From Williamsia sp. 1135 (GTDB taxonomy: Bacteria; Actinomycetota; Actinomycetes; Mycobacteriales; Mycobacteriaceae): 64,000 nucleotides of DNA. The stretch is from assembly GCF_002095395.1 (NCBI RefSeq), contig NZ_MJEI01000104.1:1-64000 (forward strand), written 5' to 3'. The position numbers and the translations under genes were made by a program. The notes under the pieces were generated by a model that did not search any database, was not told where the DNA came from, and was given only the letters and a program-made list of their open reading frames with translations. Positions 51,069 through 59,729 of the stretch are shown here, one piece after another (positions within the stretch are counted from its first letter, which is position 1; every line of letters begins with the position of its first letter).

Positions 51069-54000
51069 GTGCAGGCAAAGACGGTGGCGGATTCAGGTAC
51101 TACAGCCGGCAAGACAGGTGGTGTCGTGCGCCGGCTCGTGATCGTCGAGTCCCCGACCAAGGCCCGCAAGATCTCGACATATCTCGGTCCCAACTACGTG
51201 GTGGAGTCGTCGCGCGGTCATATTCGTGACCTGCCGCGTGGTGCCGCCGACGTGCCTGCCAAATACAAGGGTCAGGCGTGGGCGAGACTCGGCGTCAACG
51301 TCGACGAGAACTTCGAACCGCTGTATGTGGTGTCGCCGGACAAGAAGTCCACGGTGACCGAACTCAAGGCGCTGCTCAAGGACGTCGACGAGCTCTACCT
51401 CGCGACAGACGGTGACCGCGAGGGTGAAGCCATCGCGTGGCACCTGCTCGACACCCTCAAACCGAAGATCCCGGTCAAGCGGATGGTCTTCCACGAGATC
51501 ACCGAATCGGCCATCCGCGCGGCCGCCGAAGATCCCCGAGACCTCGACGAAGACCTCGTCGACGCCCAGGAGACCCGTCGCATCCTCGACCGTCTCTACG
51601 GCTACGAGGTGTCGCCGGTCCTGTGGAAGAAGGTCATGCCGAAGTTGTCGGCGGGCCGCGTGCAGTCGGTGGCCACCCGCATCATCGTCGAGCGTGAACG
51701 CGAGCGGATGGCGTTCCGGTCGGCCAGTTACTGGGACATCGCCGCGACGCTCGACGCCGGCGCAGAGGCGACGCCGCGTAGTTTCGGTGCCCGCCTGGTC
51801 AGCGTCGACGGCGATCGTGTCGCCAGTGGACGCGACTTCGACTCGGTCGGCGGCCTGAAGAAGGCCGACGGCGTCGTGATCCTCGACGAGAACCGCGCGG
51901 TCGCTCTGGCCGGAGCCCTGCAGGGCGCCTCCATGTCGGTGTCCTCGGTCGAGGAAAAGCCGTACACCCGCAAGCCGTACGCGCCGTTCATGACGTCGAC
52001 GCTGCAGCAGGAAGCGGGCCGCAAGCTGCGGTTCACCTCTGATCGCACGATGCGGGTCGCGCAGCGGCTGTACGAAAACGGCTACATCACCTACATGCGT
52101 ACCGACTCGACCACGCTGTCCGAGTCGGCGATCACGGCGGCCCGTAACCAGGCCCGTGCCCTCTATGGGGCGAACTTCGTCCACCCGACGCCGCGGCAGT
52201 ACACCCGCAAGGTGAAGAACGCTCAGGAGGCCCATGAGGCCATCCGGCCGGCCGGTGAGTCCTTCCGGACCCCCGGTGAGGTCGCTTCCGCGCTGCAGAC
52301 CGACGAGTTCCGGCTCTATGAACTCATCTGGCAGCGCACCGTCGCCTCGCAGATGGCCGATGCCCGCGGCACCACGATGAGTCTGCGGATCTCCGGCGCC
52401 GCGCGAACCGGGGAGACCTGCACGTTCGCCGCCTCGGGCCGCACCATCACGTTCCCGGGCTTCCTGTCCGCCTACGTCGAGACCGTCGACGAGCAGGCCG
52501 GCGGCACCGCCGACGACGCCGAGAGTCGCCTCCCGAACCTCGTTCAGGGACAAGCGCTCACGGCCACCGAACTGCGGCCGGACGGGCACACCACCAATCC
52601 GCCTGCGCGCTACACCGAGGCGTCGCTGGTGAAGACGTTGGAGGAGTTGGGGATCGGCCGCCCGTCGACGTATGCGTCGATCATCGGCACCATCCAGGAT
52701 CGCGGCTACGTGCACAAGAAGGGCTCGGCGCTCGTCCCGTCCTGGATCGCGTTCGCCGTCGTCGGGCTGCTCGAGGCCTACTTCAAACGGCTTGTCGACT
52801 ACGACTTCACCGCCTCGCTGGAAGACGATCTCGACCAGATCGCCAGCGGCCGAGAGAACCGCACCAACTGGCTGACGCAGTTCTACTTCGGGCAAGAAGG
52901 TGCCGAAGGTCAGGCCGCCACCGGTCTGAAGAAACTGGTCGGCATCAACCTCGAAGAGATCGACGCCCGGACCGTCAACTCGATCCGCCTGTTCGACGAC
53001 GACCAGGGCAGGCCCGTGTACGTGCGCGTCGGCCGGTTCGGTCCGTACCTCGAGCGCACCGTCACGCCTGAGGGCGGCGGCGAGCCGGAGTCGCAACGCG
53101 CCAACCTGCCCGACGACATCACCCCGGACGAGCTGACCCTCGAACTCGCGGAGAAGCTCTTCAGCACCCCGCAGGAGGGTCGAACGCTGGGTGTCGACCC
53201 GCTCTCGGGTAACGAGATCGTGGCCAAGGAAGGGCGTTTCGGTCCGTACGTGACCGAGATTCTCCCCGACCCCGAGGATGATGGAGACGACGACGCGTCG
53301 TCGCCTGCCCTCGCCCCGCCGCCCGCGCCGACCCCGCTCGACGACGGCGCGACTCCTCTGGACGCTCCGACGGGTGGAGGCGGCACCGCGACCGCGACCA
53401 AGAAGGCAACGGCCAAGAAGACCGCGAAGAAGGCTGCCAAGAAGGCCGGCCCGAAGCCGCGCACCGGGTCGCTGTTCAAGTCGATGGAGATCGCTTCGGT
53501 CACGCTCGACGATGCCTTGAAGCTGCTCTCGCTGCCCCGGATCGTCGGGCAGGACGCAGAGGGTCAGGAGATCACCGCCCAGAACGGTCGGTACGGCCCG
53601 TACCTCAAGCGCGGCACCGACTCCCGGTCGCTGACGAGTGAGGATCAGATCTTCGACATCACCCTCGAAGAGGCGCTGAAGATCTACTCGGAGCCCAAGC
53701 GCCGCGGTCGTGCGGCCGCCGCGCCGCCGCTGCGGGAACTGGGTAAGGATCCGGTGTCGGAGGCCCCGATGGTGATCAAGGACGGCCGCTTCGGTCCGTA
53801 CGTCACCGATGGTGAGACCAACGCCAGCCTGCGCAAGGACGACGACGTGGCATCGATCACCGACGAGCGGGCGTCGGAACTGCTGGCGGACAGGCGCGCT
53901 CGTGGCCCCGCCAAGAAGTCGGCGAAGAAGGCGGCCAAGAAGGCTCCGGCAAAGAAGGCCGCTGCCAAGAAGACCGCCGCCAAGAAGGCTCCGGCAAAGA

Positions 54001-54074
54001 AGGCCGCTGCCAAGAAGACGACCGCCAAGAAGGCCGCTGCAAAGAAGACCCCGCCGAAGAAGTCGACGGACTAG
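51069..54074 (+). CDS. topA: DNA topoisomerase I
   Basis: Type IA topoisomerase relaxing negative supercoils. The 1001-residue protein has a Toprim domain (VIVESPTKARKI; LATDGDREGEAIAWHLL with the catalytic acidic residues), the active-site tyrosine in GYITYMRTDSTTLS and the gate/CAP domains. The C-terminal half has several Topo_C repeats marked by GRFGPYV and GRYGPYL instead of zinc fingers, as in mycobacteria. The tail is a long lysine/alanine repeat (KKAAKKAPAKKAAAKK), which in mycobacterial TopA speeds strand passage. GTG 51069 after GGAAAG is used; GTG 51084 is also possible. Confidence 0.97.
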   Translation: MQAKTVADSGTTAGKTGGVVRRLVIVESPTKARKISTYLGPNYVVESSRGHIRDLPRGAADVPAKYKGQAWARLGVNVDENFEPLYVVSPDKKSTVTELKALLKDVDELYLATDGDREGEAIAWHLLDTLKPKIPVKRMVFHEITESAIRAAAEDPRDLDEDLVDAQETRRILDRLYGYEVSPVLWKKVMPKLSAGRVQSVATRIIVERERERMAFRSASYWDIAATLDAGAEATPRSFGARLVSVDGDRVASGRDFDSVGGLKKADGVVILDENRAVALAGALQGASMSVSSVEEKPYTRKPYAPFMTSTLQQEAGRKLRFTSDRTMRVAQRLYENGYITYMRTDSTTLSESAITAARNQARALYGANFVHPTPRQYTRKVKNAQEAHEAIRPAGESFRTPGEVASALQTDEFRLYELIWQRTVASQMADARGTTMSLRISGAARTGETCTFAASGRTITFPGFLSAYVETVDEQAGGTADDAESRLPNLVQGQALTATELRPDGHTTNPPARYTEASLVKTLEELGIGRPSTYASIIGTIQDRGYVHKKGSALVPSWIAFAVVGLLEAYFKRLVDYDFTASLEDDLDQIASGRENRTNWLTQFYFGQEGAEGQAATGLKKLVGINLEEIDARTVNSIRLFDDDQGRPVYVRVGRFGPYLERTVTPEGGGEPESQRANLPDDITPDELTLELAEKLFSTPQEGRTLGVDPLSGNEIVAKEGRFGPYVTEILPDPEDDGDDDASSPALAPPPAPTPLDDGATPLDAPTGGGGTATATKKATAKKTAKKAAKKAGPKPRTGSLFKSMEIASVTLDDALKLLSLPRIVGQDAEGQEITAQNGRYGPYLKRGTDSRSLTSEDQIFDITLEEALKIYSEPKRRGRAAAAPPLRELGKDPVSEAPMVIKDGRFGPYVTDGETNASLRKDDDVASITDERASELLADRRARGPAKKSAKKAAKKAPAKKAAAKKTAAKKAPAKKAAAKKTTAKKAAAKKTPPKKSTD

Positions 54075-54078
54075 GTTC

Positions 54079-55647
54079 TCAGACCTCGACCTCGTATTTG
54101 GGCCTGGCCAAGCGGGTTTCGATGCCGCGTCCGCGTAGCTCGATGCCCTCGCCGATATCCCAGTGGGACGCTTCCTCGGACGACGCCAGGTACACGGCGC
54201 GGGCCGAACCGAGCACGCGGCTCGGCTCGAACTTGGCCAGGTCGGTCAGCCGGGCCGCCTCGTTGACCGGGTCGCCGATGACGGTGTACTCGAGGCGCTG
54301 TTGCGAACCGATGTGTCCGGCAATGGCCTTGCCCGCCGACACCCCGATGCCGACGTCGGTGTCGCCGAGCGCGGCATCGAGTTCCTGACGCAACGTGCGC
54401 GCCGCGGCGAGGGCCTGGCCCGCGAAGTCCTCCTGGTCCAGCGGGGCCCCGAAGATGGCGAGCGCCGCGTCACCCTGGAACTTGTTGACGAATCCACCGT
54501 GCCTGCCGACCACGTCGACGATCACCCGGAAGAACTCGTTGAGCAGGTTGACGACGTCGCGCGGAGGCCGGTTGACGGCGAGGCGGGTCGAGCCGACGAT
54601 GTCGACGAACAGCACCCCGACGTAGCGTTCCTCGCCGCCGAGTTCGGTGCCGATTTCGATGGCGCGGCGGGCCACGTCCTCACCCACGTAGCGGCCGAAC
54701 AGGTTGCGAAGCTGTTGACGCTCGCGCACGTCGGCGACCATCTCGTTGAAGCCGGCCTGCAGCAGACCCAGGTCGCTGCCGTCGTAGATGCGGACGGAGG
54801 TGTCCAGGTTGCCCTCGCGCACCTCGTGCTGCGCCAGCCGGAGTTGTTTGATGGGGTCGGCGATGGCCGAGACCAGCCGCACCAGGCCGATCGATCCGAA
54901 GGCCAGAGCCGCACCCGCCATCCACAGGATGGGGCGCTGTAGTCCGGCGGCGTCGGTGTCGATGACGCCGATCTGCTGTCCGACGACCAGGGCGATGATG
55001 ACGGCCAGCGGCGCGGCCACGCTGATCACCCAGAAGAGGATGATGCGCTGGGTGACGCTCGGGGCGGTGGCGTCCTCGGGGTTGTTGGCCATGGCCGCCA
55101 CGGTGATGGGGCGCAGCACCTTCTCGGACTGCATGTACCCCAGGACGCAGGTGACCAGCGCGCCGACGAACGACCCCAACGCCACCACCAGCGCGGTGCG
55201 GCCGGACTGGGACAGGCTCAGCAGTGAGAAGACCGCTCCGCCGACCAGCCAGAGGGCGCCGTGGACGATCATCAGGAGCAGCGGCAGGCGCAGCGCCCGG
55301 CGTCGTGCGCTCTCGTTGTCCAGGCGCGATCGTCGCCGATGCCAGACCAGAACAGGTAACGAGAGCCTGATGGTGGCGTAGCCACTGACGATGCCCGCGA
55401 TGACCAGGTAGAGCACGAAGATGAGCTGACCGACCCCGCTGATCTCCGACAGGCTGACGGAGGTCTGAGCCGGCAGGCCGAAACGGAGGAAAGCGAAGGT
55501 GAACAGGGCGCCGGCGACGTTGGCGCGGAGCATGTCGAGAGCCAGTACGGGCCACGGAGTGCGCACGAGCCAGCGCAACAAGTGCCAGGTGCGCTGTAGC
55601 TGCGACTGTCTCTCGACCACGTGAACACGGTAGCTGCCTGCTTGCAA
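54079..55647 (-). CDS. Membrane adenylate cyclase with HAMP domain (Rv3645 homologue)
   Basis: A class III cyclase of up to 522 residues: six membrane helices (about 35-280), a HAMP domain (VSAIADPIKQLRLAQHEVRE GNLD region) and a C-terminal catalytic domain. Key residues are visible: metal-binding D in VLFVDIVGSTRL and in GGFVNKFQGDAALAIFG, substrate lysine in NKFQGD, and the transition-state N and R in VIGDPVNEAARL. This fits ATP rather than GTP use. The start may be the TTG 55647 or a GTG at 55620. It probably supplies cAMP to Crp (25509). It ends 4 bases from topA, convergent. Confidence 0.93.
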   Translation of the reverse strand: MQAGSYRVHVVERQSQLQRTWHLLRWLVRTPWPVLALDMLRANVAGALFTFAFLRFGLPAQTSVSLSEISGVGQLIFVLYLVIAGIVSGYATIRLSLPVLVWHRRRSRLDNESARRRALRLPLLLMIVHGALWLVGGAVFSLLSLSQSGRTALVVALGSFVGALVTCVLGYMQSEKVLRPITVAAMANNPEDATAPSVTQRIILFWVISVAAPLAVIIALVVGQQIGVIDTDAAGLQRPILWMAGAALAFGSIGLVRLVSAIADPIKQLRLAQHEVREGNLDTSVRIYDGSDLGLLQAGFNEMVADVRERQQLRNLFGRYVGEDVARRAIEIGTELGGEERYVGVLFVDIVGSTRLAVNRPPRDVVNLLNEFFRVIVDVVGRHGGFVNKFQGDAALAIFGAPLDQEDFAGQALAAARTLRQELDAALGDTDVGIGVSAGKAIAGHIGSQQRLEYTVIGDPVNEAARLTDLAKFEPSRVLGSARAVYLASSEEASHWDIGEGIELRGRGIETRLARPKYEVEV

Positions 55648-55689
55648 GAGTTAAACACGGCTGTCCGAGCATGCAGATAGGCTTGACCT

Positions 55690-56934
55690 GTGACAACAGT
55701 GTTCGATCGACTGGTCGGCCAGCCGGATGTGGTGGGAGAACTCACAGTCGCGTCCGTCGCCGCAGCTCATTTGGCCGCTTCTCGTGATCTGGAAGCTCAC
55801 GGCGGGGCGCCCGACGACGGCCCGAGACATGGCTCCTCGGCGATGACGCACGCCTGGCTGTTCACCGGTCCTCCGGGTTCAGGGCGCTCGGTGGCGGCTC
55901 AGTGCTTCGCTGCGGCCCTGCAGTGCGAGGTGGCGGATGCCCCCGGATGTGGCCGTTGCCACGCCTGCACCACGGTGATGGCGGGAACTCACGCCGACGT
56001 GCGTCGAATCGTGCCGCAGGGGCTGTCGATTCCGGTCAAGGAGATGCGAGCGATCGTGCAGACGGCCGCGCGCAGGCCCAGCGTCGGCCGTTGGCAGGTC
56101 GTGGTCGTCGAAGATGCCGACCGACTCACCGAAGGCGCGGCCAACGCGTTGCTCAAGGCGGTCGAGGAGCCACCGCCGCGCACTGTGTTTCTCTTGTGTG
56201 CGCCCAGCGTCGATCCTGAGGACATCGCGGTGACCCTGCGATCGCGGTGCCGGCATGTGCCGTTGACGATGCCCTCGGTCTCGGCGATCGCCGAGGTCCT
56301 CATCGGAAACGACGGCATCGACCCGGAGATGGCCCGCTGGGCCGCGTCGGTCTGCGGCGGCCACGTAGGGCGGGCCCGACGGCTGGCGACAGATGAGGAG
56401 TCGCGGGAGCAACGCAAGCAGGCCTTGGGGGTCGCGAGGGCCGCCACCAGGGATGCCACCGCGTACGCGGCTGCCGAGGCGCTGGTGAAGACCGCCACCG
56501 ACGCGGCGAAGGCGATCAGTGCGCGCCTCGATGAGGCCGAGACCGAGGAGATGCGGACCTCCCTGGGCGCCGGAGGTACCGGTAAGGGCGCGGCCGGTGC
56601 GTTGCGCGGTTCGGCCGGAATCCTCAAGGATCTCGAGAGGCGCCAGAAGTCCCGGGAGACGCGTACCGGGCGCGACCTACTCGATCGGGCCCTGGTCGAC
56701 CTCGCCGCGCTGTTCCGCGACGCGCTGGCGTCGTCCTTCGGGTCGCCGGTGGCCGCGATGCACCCGGATATGTCCGAACAGACCGTCGCGATGGCCGGCT
56801 ATGCGCGTCCGGAGGAACTGCTGTCGTGCGTGGAGGCCGTTCTGCAATGTCGAGAAGCGCTGGGCTTCAACGTCAAGCCGAAGTTCGCCGTCGACGCGAT
56901 GGTGGCCGAGATCGGTCTGGCGTTGCGCCACTAA
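55690..56934 (+). CDS. holB: DNA polymerase III delta prime subunit
   Basis: The clamp-loader delta prime protein of 414 residues. It has an AAA+ fold with FTGPPGSGRSVAAQ at the P-loop position; arginine replaces the usual lysine, as expected for a subunit that does not hydrolyse ATP. A zinc module (CEVADAPGCGRCHACTTV) follows, then VVVVEDADRLTEGAANALLK and the arginine-finger region TLRSRCRHVP (SRC motif). A TAGGCT hexamer 7-12 bases before the GTG 55690 suggests a leaderless start. It corresponds to Rv3644c. Confidence 0.94.
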   Translation: MTTVFDRLVGQPDVVGELTVASVAAAHLAASRDLEAHGGAPDDGPRHGSSAMTHAWLFTGPPGSGRSVAAQCFAAALQCEVADAPGCGRCHACTTVMAGTHADVRRIVPQGLSIPVKEMRAIVQTAARRPSVGRWQVVVVEDADRLTEGAANALLKAVEEPPPRTVFLLCAPSVDPEDIAVTLRSRCRHVPLTMPSVSAIAEVLIGNDGIDPEMARWAASVCGGHVGRARRLATDEESREQRKQALGVARAATRDATAYAAAEALVKTATDAAKAISARLDEAETEEMRTSLGAGGTGKGAAGALRGSAGILKDLERRQKSRETRTGRDLLDRALVDLAALFRDALASSFGSPVAAMHPDMSEQTVAMAGYARPEELLSCVEAVLQCREALGFNVKPKFAVDAMVAEIGLALRH

Positions 56935-56945
56935 AAGCTCCGGAA

Positions 56946-56998
56946 TTGGTGGCTTCTGGCGATGCCGACCTGGGGAAATGCTCGCCAGAACCCACCAA
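56946..56998. repeat. Intergenic stem-loop repeat, copy 2
   Basis: Arms 56946-56962 and 56982-56998 pair over 17 bp with one mismatch; loop and right arm match the copy at 12857-12909. It begins 11 bases after the holB stop and, like copy 1, the flanking ATCGGGTCAG contains the stop codon of the minus-strand gene. Confidence 0.8.
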
Positions 56999-57005
56999 GA
57001 TCGGG

Positions 57006-57896
57006 TCAGCTGAACAGGGCGAGAGCGTCGCCGAACATTCCTTGGCTCTCGATGACCATGGAGTTCTCGTCGGGGTCGATGCGGGTGATCTGCTGTACCT
57101 GGTCGCCGTACCAGAAGTAGGTGTGCGGGCTGATGTTGCCGCCCGGAGCCTCGGCGACCTGGCCGAGCGTGTAGCCCACCATCTCTTTCACCGCGAGGGT
57201 GGATTTGAGGTTGCTGACCGGGTGGACCATCAACAGGTGCCGGTGGGGGACACTGAACACCACGCCGTGCTCGGCTTCGCCGAGCTCGGTGCCGATGATC
57301 CGCCGCATGTTCAATGCCTTGGTGGCGATGAAGAACGAGTCGCTTACCAGGGCAGTGATGCCTCGGGTGCCATCGACTGAGATTTCTTGCGTCGCATAGG
57401 GTTCGGCGTCGGTGTTGCGCTGGCCGGCCTGGTACAGCAGGTCGAGGTCGCGACCCTGCAGGCTGCTGTCGGTGAGGGTTTCGACGGTCGTCGGCAGATC
57501 GCGGCACAGGTGGGTGACCAGGTCGTCGCTGAATCGGCGGGCGTACGTCATCGACAGCTGTGGGTCGGCGCCGACCTCGACGGGCTGAAGCCGCGTACGG
57601 ACTTCGGTCAGCAGGTCGGGCTCGGACAATTCCTCGGCGTCGGGGGCTGCGCGTCCTTCCAGATGCCTGGCGAAATGTGTTCCGATGTGCGCGGACCACT
57701 CGCTCTCGGGGAGCGTCCGACAGGCGGCGACGAGGTTCTGCAGGAAGTAACGCTCGTCATCGGGGCCGACCAGGAATACGTCCCCGTACTCGGGATCGTC
57801 GACGGCCTCGACCTCGATGCCGAGATCCCGGAGCGCCGCCGTCGCCAGAGCGATGACCGCGCGTTCGGTGTCCTCGGGTGCCGTGCGTTTCGTCAT
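57006..57896 (-). CDS. Conserved protein of unknown function
   Basis: A 296-residue soluble protein with no signal peptide or membrane helix. Segments include FLVGPDDERYFLQNLVAACR near the N-terminus, RRFSDDLVTHLCRDLPTTVE in the middle and HGVVFSVPHRHLLMVHPVSN near the C-terminus; no domain is recognised. The ATG 57896 follows GGAGG. It lies downstream of a MarR gene on the same strand with a 20-base gap, so the two may be cotranscribed. Confidence 0.75.
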   Translation of the reverse strand: MTKRTAPEDTERAVIALATAALRDLGIEVEAVDDPEYGDVFLVGPDDERYFLQNLVAACRTLPESEWSAHIGTHFARHLEGRAAPDAEELSEPDLLTEVRTRLQPVEVGADPQLSMTYARRFSDDLVTHLCRDLPTTVETLTDSSLQGRDLDLLYQAGQRNTDAEPYATQEISVDGTRGITALVSDSFFIATKALNMRRIIGTELGEAEHGVVFSVPHRHLLMVHPVSNLKSTLAVKEMVGYTLGQVAEAPGGNISPHTYFWYGDQVQQITRIDPDENSMVIESQGMFGDALALFS

Positions 57897-57916
57897 CGAA
57901 CCTCCATGTGGCAACC

Positions 57917-58345
57917 CTACTGATCGGCAGCCGCCACCTCCTTCAGGCAGTTCGTGAACTCGAGGTAGCGGTCGCGGCCGAGCCGCTGCTGCCACTTCGC
58001 CTCGACCGCGGCCATCGCGGTAGCCGTCCGGGACTTCATCGCGGCACCCGCTGCGGTGGGGGTGACCAGTGTGGCGCGACGGTCCGCAGGATCTCGAATA
58101 GAGCTGACGAATCCGTGCGTCTCGAGGTGTGCAAGTAGCTGGGAAACGCCCTGCCGGGTGATCCGGCTCCGATCGGCGAGCGCGCTGGGCCGGGTTCCGT
58201 GGTCGTCGACCGAGTCGAGTAAGCGCAGATGGGACACCCGCAGAGGGGCGATGGATCCCATCTGCGACTGGAGGTCGATCCGAAATCGCTCGAAGGCGCC
58301 ACTCATCAACTCGGCGAGGTGAGGTGGCCTGTGCTCTTGTGCCAT
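57917..58345 (-). CDS. MarR-family transcriptional regulator
   Basis: A 142-residue winged-helix regulator: PLRVSHLRLLDSVDDHGTRP and ALADRSRITRQGVSQLLAHL form the HTH, and SSIRDPADRRATLVTPTAAG is the wing with the conserved D-x-R. ATG 58345 is used rather than 58369, because the earlier start would overlap a pair of direct repeats that look like its operator. It is divergent from an APH-like kinase gene. Confidence 0.88.
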   Translation of the reverse strand: MAQEHRPPHLAELMSGAFERFRIDLQSQMGSIAPLRVSHLRLLDSVDDHGTRPSALADRSRITRQGVSQLLAHLETHGFVSSIRDPADRRATLVTPTAAGAAMKSRTATAMAAVEAKWQQRLGRDRYLEFTNCLKEVAAADQ

Positions 58346-58349
58346 GTAG

Positions 58350-58381
58350 TCAACATACTTTATTATCAACTTACTTTATCA
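58350..58381. promoter_or_regulatory. Tandem 16-bp direct repeats, candidate MarR operator
   Basis: TCAACATACTTTATTA (58350-58365) and TCAACTTACTTTATCA (58366-58381) match at 14 of 16 positions, adjacent without a gap. The stretch is AT-rich in GC-rich DNA and lies between the divergent MarR (start 58345) and kinase (start 58403) genes. Confidence 0.55.
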
Positions 58382-58402
58382 ATATCGTACTAGGGGCCCG
58401 CG

Positions 58403-59482
58403 ATGATCGAGATGCCGACGCCGACCGATCACACGCTGCAGACTGTGGCTGCCCAACTCGGGATCGGTGACTGTTCGACCTATGAATGTCGGCCGCTCGA
58501 TTTCGACGTGGAAGCGCCCGGGACCGCAGGATTGTGGCGGGCTCGCCTGACCGGTGACCGCGGAGAGGGAACCGCCGTCGTCAAGTTGCTCCGACACCCC
58601 CGGGACTGGCCGATCCTGGCCCAACTCCCGCCGGACGCCCAGGCCATGTTTATCCACCAATTCCCGTGGTCGGACGACCCTGAGGTTGTGTGCGAGGTCG
58701 CCGACCTCTGCCCCGCGGGCCTGAGGACGGTGGGCCTGCTCGCCACGCAGTGGCACGGTGAGAGCCTGCGATCGATGTGGCTGGAAGATCTCGGCGAGGT
58801 CCAGACTTTCACCGCTGCAACCGAATTCGTCACCGCAGCTCGGTTGCTGGGCGCGTTGGCGGCGCGCAGGGACACTGCGGGCTCACCGTTGTCGGAGCGG
58901 TTCGACGACTCCTTCGCTCTGACGATGATCGCCCGCAACCGGGTTCAGGGCGGTGACCTGCCGCTTCTCGCGGGGCCACTGCGCGATGTTGGCGAGGATG
59001 TGATGCCGACTGACCTGGGCGATGACCTGCGCTGGGTCGGAGAGCACTTGGACGAGGTGCTCGATCGCGTTCTCCAGGTGCGTCAAACCCCGGTGCACGG
59101 GGACGCCGCTCCGGACAACGTCGTCATCGACCCCGTCGACCAGGAAGCGGTGGTGCTCATCGATCTCGCGCTGACCCCGCGACATGCGCTTGGTTATGAC
59201 CTGGGCCAGTTGATCTTCGGGCGCCACAGCCCCGTTGTCGGGATGGGCGCCGGCGTCATCGACTCGATCGTGGCGGCCTACCTTGGGGGCCTTCATGACG
59301 AAGGGATGGCAGTCGACCTCGAGGAGGTCTGGTTGGGCTTCGTCGGTTCGGCCCTCATCCGCAACGCGTTCGAGGTCACCACCGCGACGGCGGATCGACC
59401 CACCAAGATCGCCGCCGCCCGGTATCTCGTTCGTAGGGCCACTGACCTGGGCTTGATACCGGTGCGGACCCCTGTCGGTTGA
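58403..59482 (+). CDS. Aminoglycoside phosphotransferase (APH)-family kinase-like protein
   Basis: A 359-residue protein of the APH/choline kinase fold. The Brenner motif TPVHGDAAPDNVVID (HGDxxxxN) supplies the catalytic aspartate and metal-binding asparagine, and VVLIDLALTPRHALGYDL gives the second metal-binding aspartate (DFG-like position). The N-terminal lobe has TAVVKLLRHPRDWPI with the ATP-binding lysine. It may phosphorylate a small molecule; a drug-resistance role cannot be assumed. Divergent from MarR, with direct repeats in between. ATG 58403. Confidence 0.82.
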   Translation: MIEMPTPTDHTLQTVAAQLGIGDCSTYECRPLDFDVEAPGTAGLWRARLTGDRGEGTAVVKLLRHPRDWPILAQLPPDAQAMFIHQFPWSDDPEVVCEVADLCPAGLRTVGLLATQWHGESLRSMWLEDLGEVQTFTAATEFVTAARLLGALAARRDTAGSPLSERFDDSFALTMIARNRVQGGDLPLLAGPLRDVGEDVMPTDLGDDLRWVGEHLDEVLDRVLQVRQTPVHGDAAPDNVVIDPVDQEAVVLIDLALTPRHALGYDLGQLIFGRHSPVVGMGAGVIDSIVAAYLGGLHDEGMAVDLEEVWLGFVGSALIRNAFEVTTATADRPTKIAAARYLVRRATDLGLIPVRTPVG

Positions 59483-59542
59483 GCCGGTTTGGTGCTCGCC
59501 GATCGTGCTCGATAGACTGGCGGGCGCTGCCTCGCGCAGCAC

Positions 59543-59618
59543 GCCGCCTTAGCTCAGTCGGTAGAGCGCTTCACTCGTAATGAAAAGGTCGCGAGTTCGA
59601 TTCTCGCAGGCGGCTCCA
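59543..59618 (+). tRNA. tRNA-Thr (CGT anticodon)
   Basis: Acceptor GCCGCCT pairs with AGGCGGC; D-arm AGCTCAGTCGGTAGAGC; anticodon loop CTCGTAA gives CGT (reads ACG); T-arm GCGAGTTCGATTCTCGC; TCCA is encoded at the 3' end. The outermost anticodon stem pair is a C-A mismatch. A tRNA-Thr lies at the corresponding place in M. tuberculosis. Confidence 0.93.
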
Positions 59619-59620
59619 AC

Positions 59621-59648
59621 GAAGGCCCTCCACAGTGGGGGCCTTTCT
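59621..59648 (+). terminator. Terminator after tRNA-Thr
   Basis: AAGGCCC pairs with GGGCCTT followed by TC, a short hairpin just after the tRNA. Confidence 0.6.
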
Positions 59649-59675
59649 GGCACTCACACAAAAGCACACCGCTGC

Positions 59676-59709
59676 GTCATTTGCACACGTTGCAACGTGT
59701 GCAAATGAC
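59676..59709. repeat. Perfect 34-bp palindrome without a loop
   Basis: GTCATTTGCACACGTTG (59676-59692) is followed directly by its reverse complement (59693-59709). Outer flanks GCACACCGCT and AGCGTGTGC extend the symmetry imperfectly. It lies between tRNA-Thr and the stop of the HxlR gene, so it may end transcription from the minus strand, or be a protein-binding site. Confidence 0.85.
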
Positions 59710-59729
59710 CGAAGCGTGTGCATCTGTGT

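Noticed and set aside
51093-53096. 667-codon open frame on the minus strand
   Set aside because: Antisense shadow of topA produced by high-GC codon bias.
53915-54070. Repetitive GCCAAGAAG-type DNA resembling a satellite array
   Set aside because: It is the coding sequence of the lysine/alanine tail of TopA, known in mycobacterial homologues.
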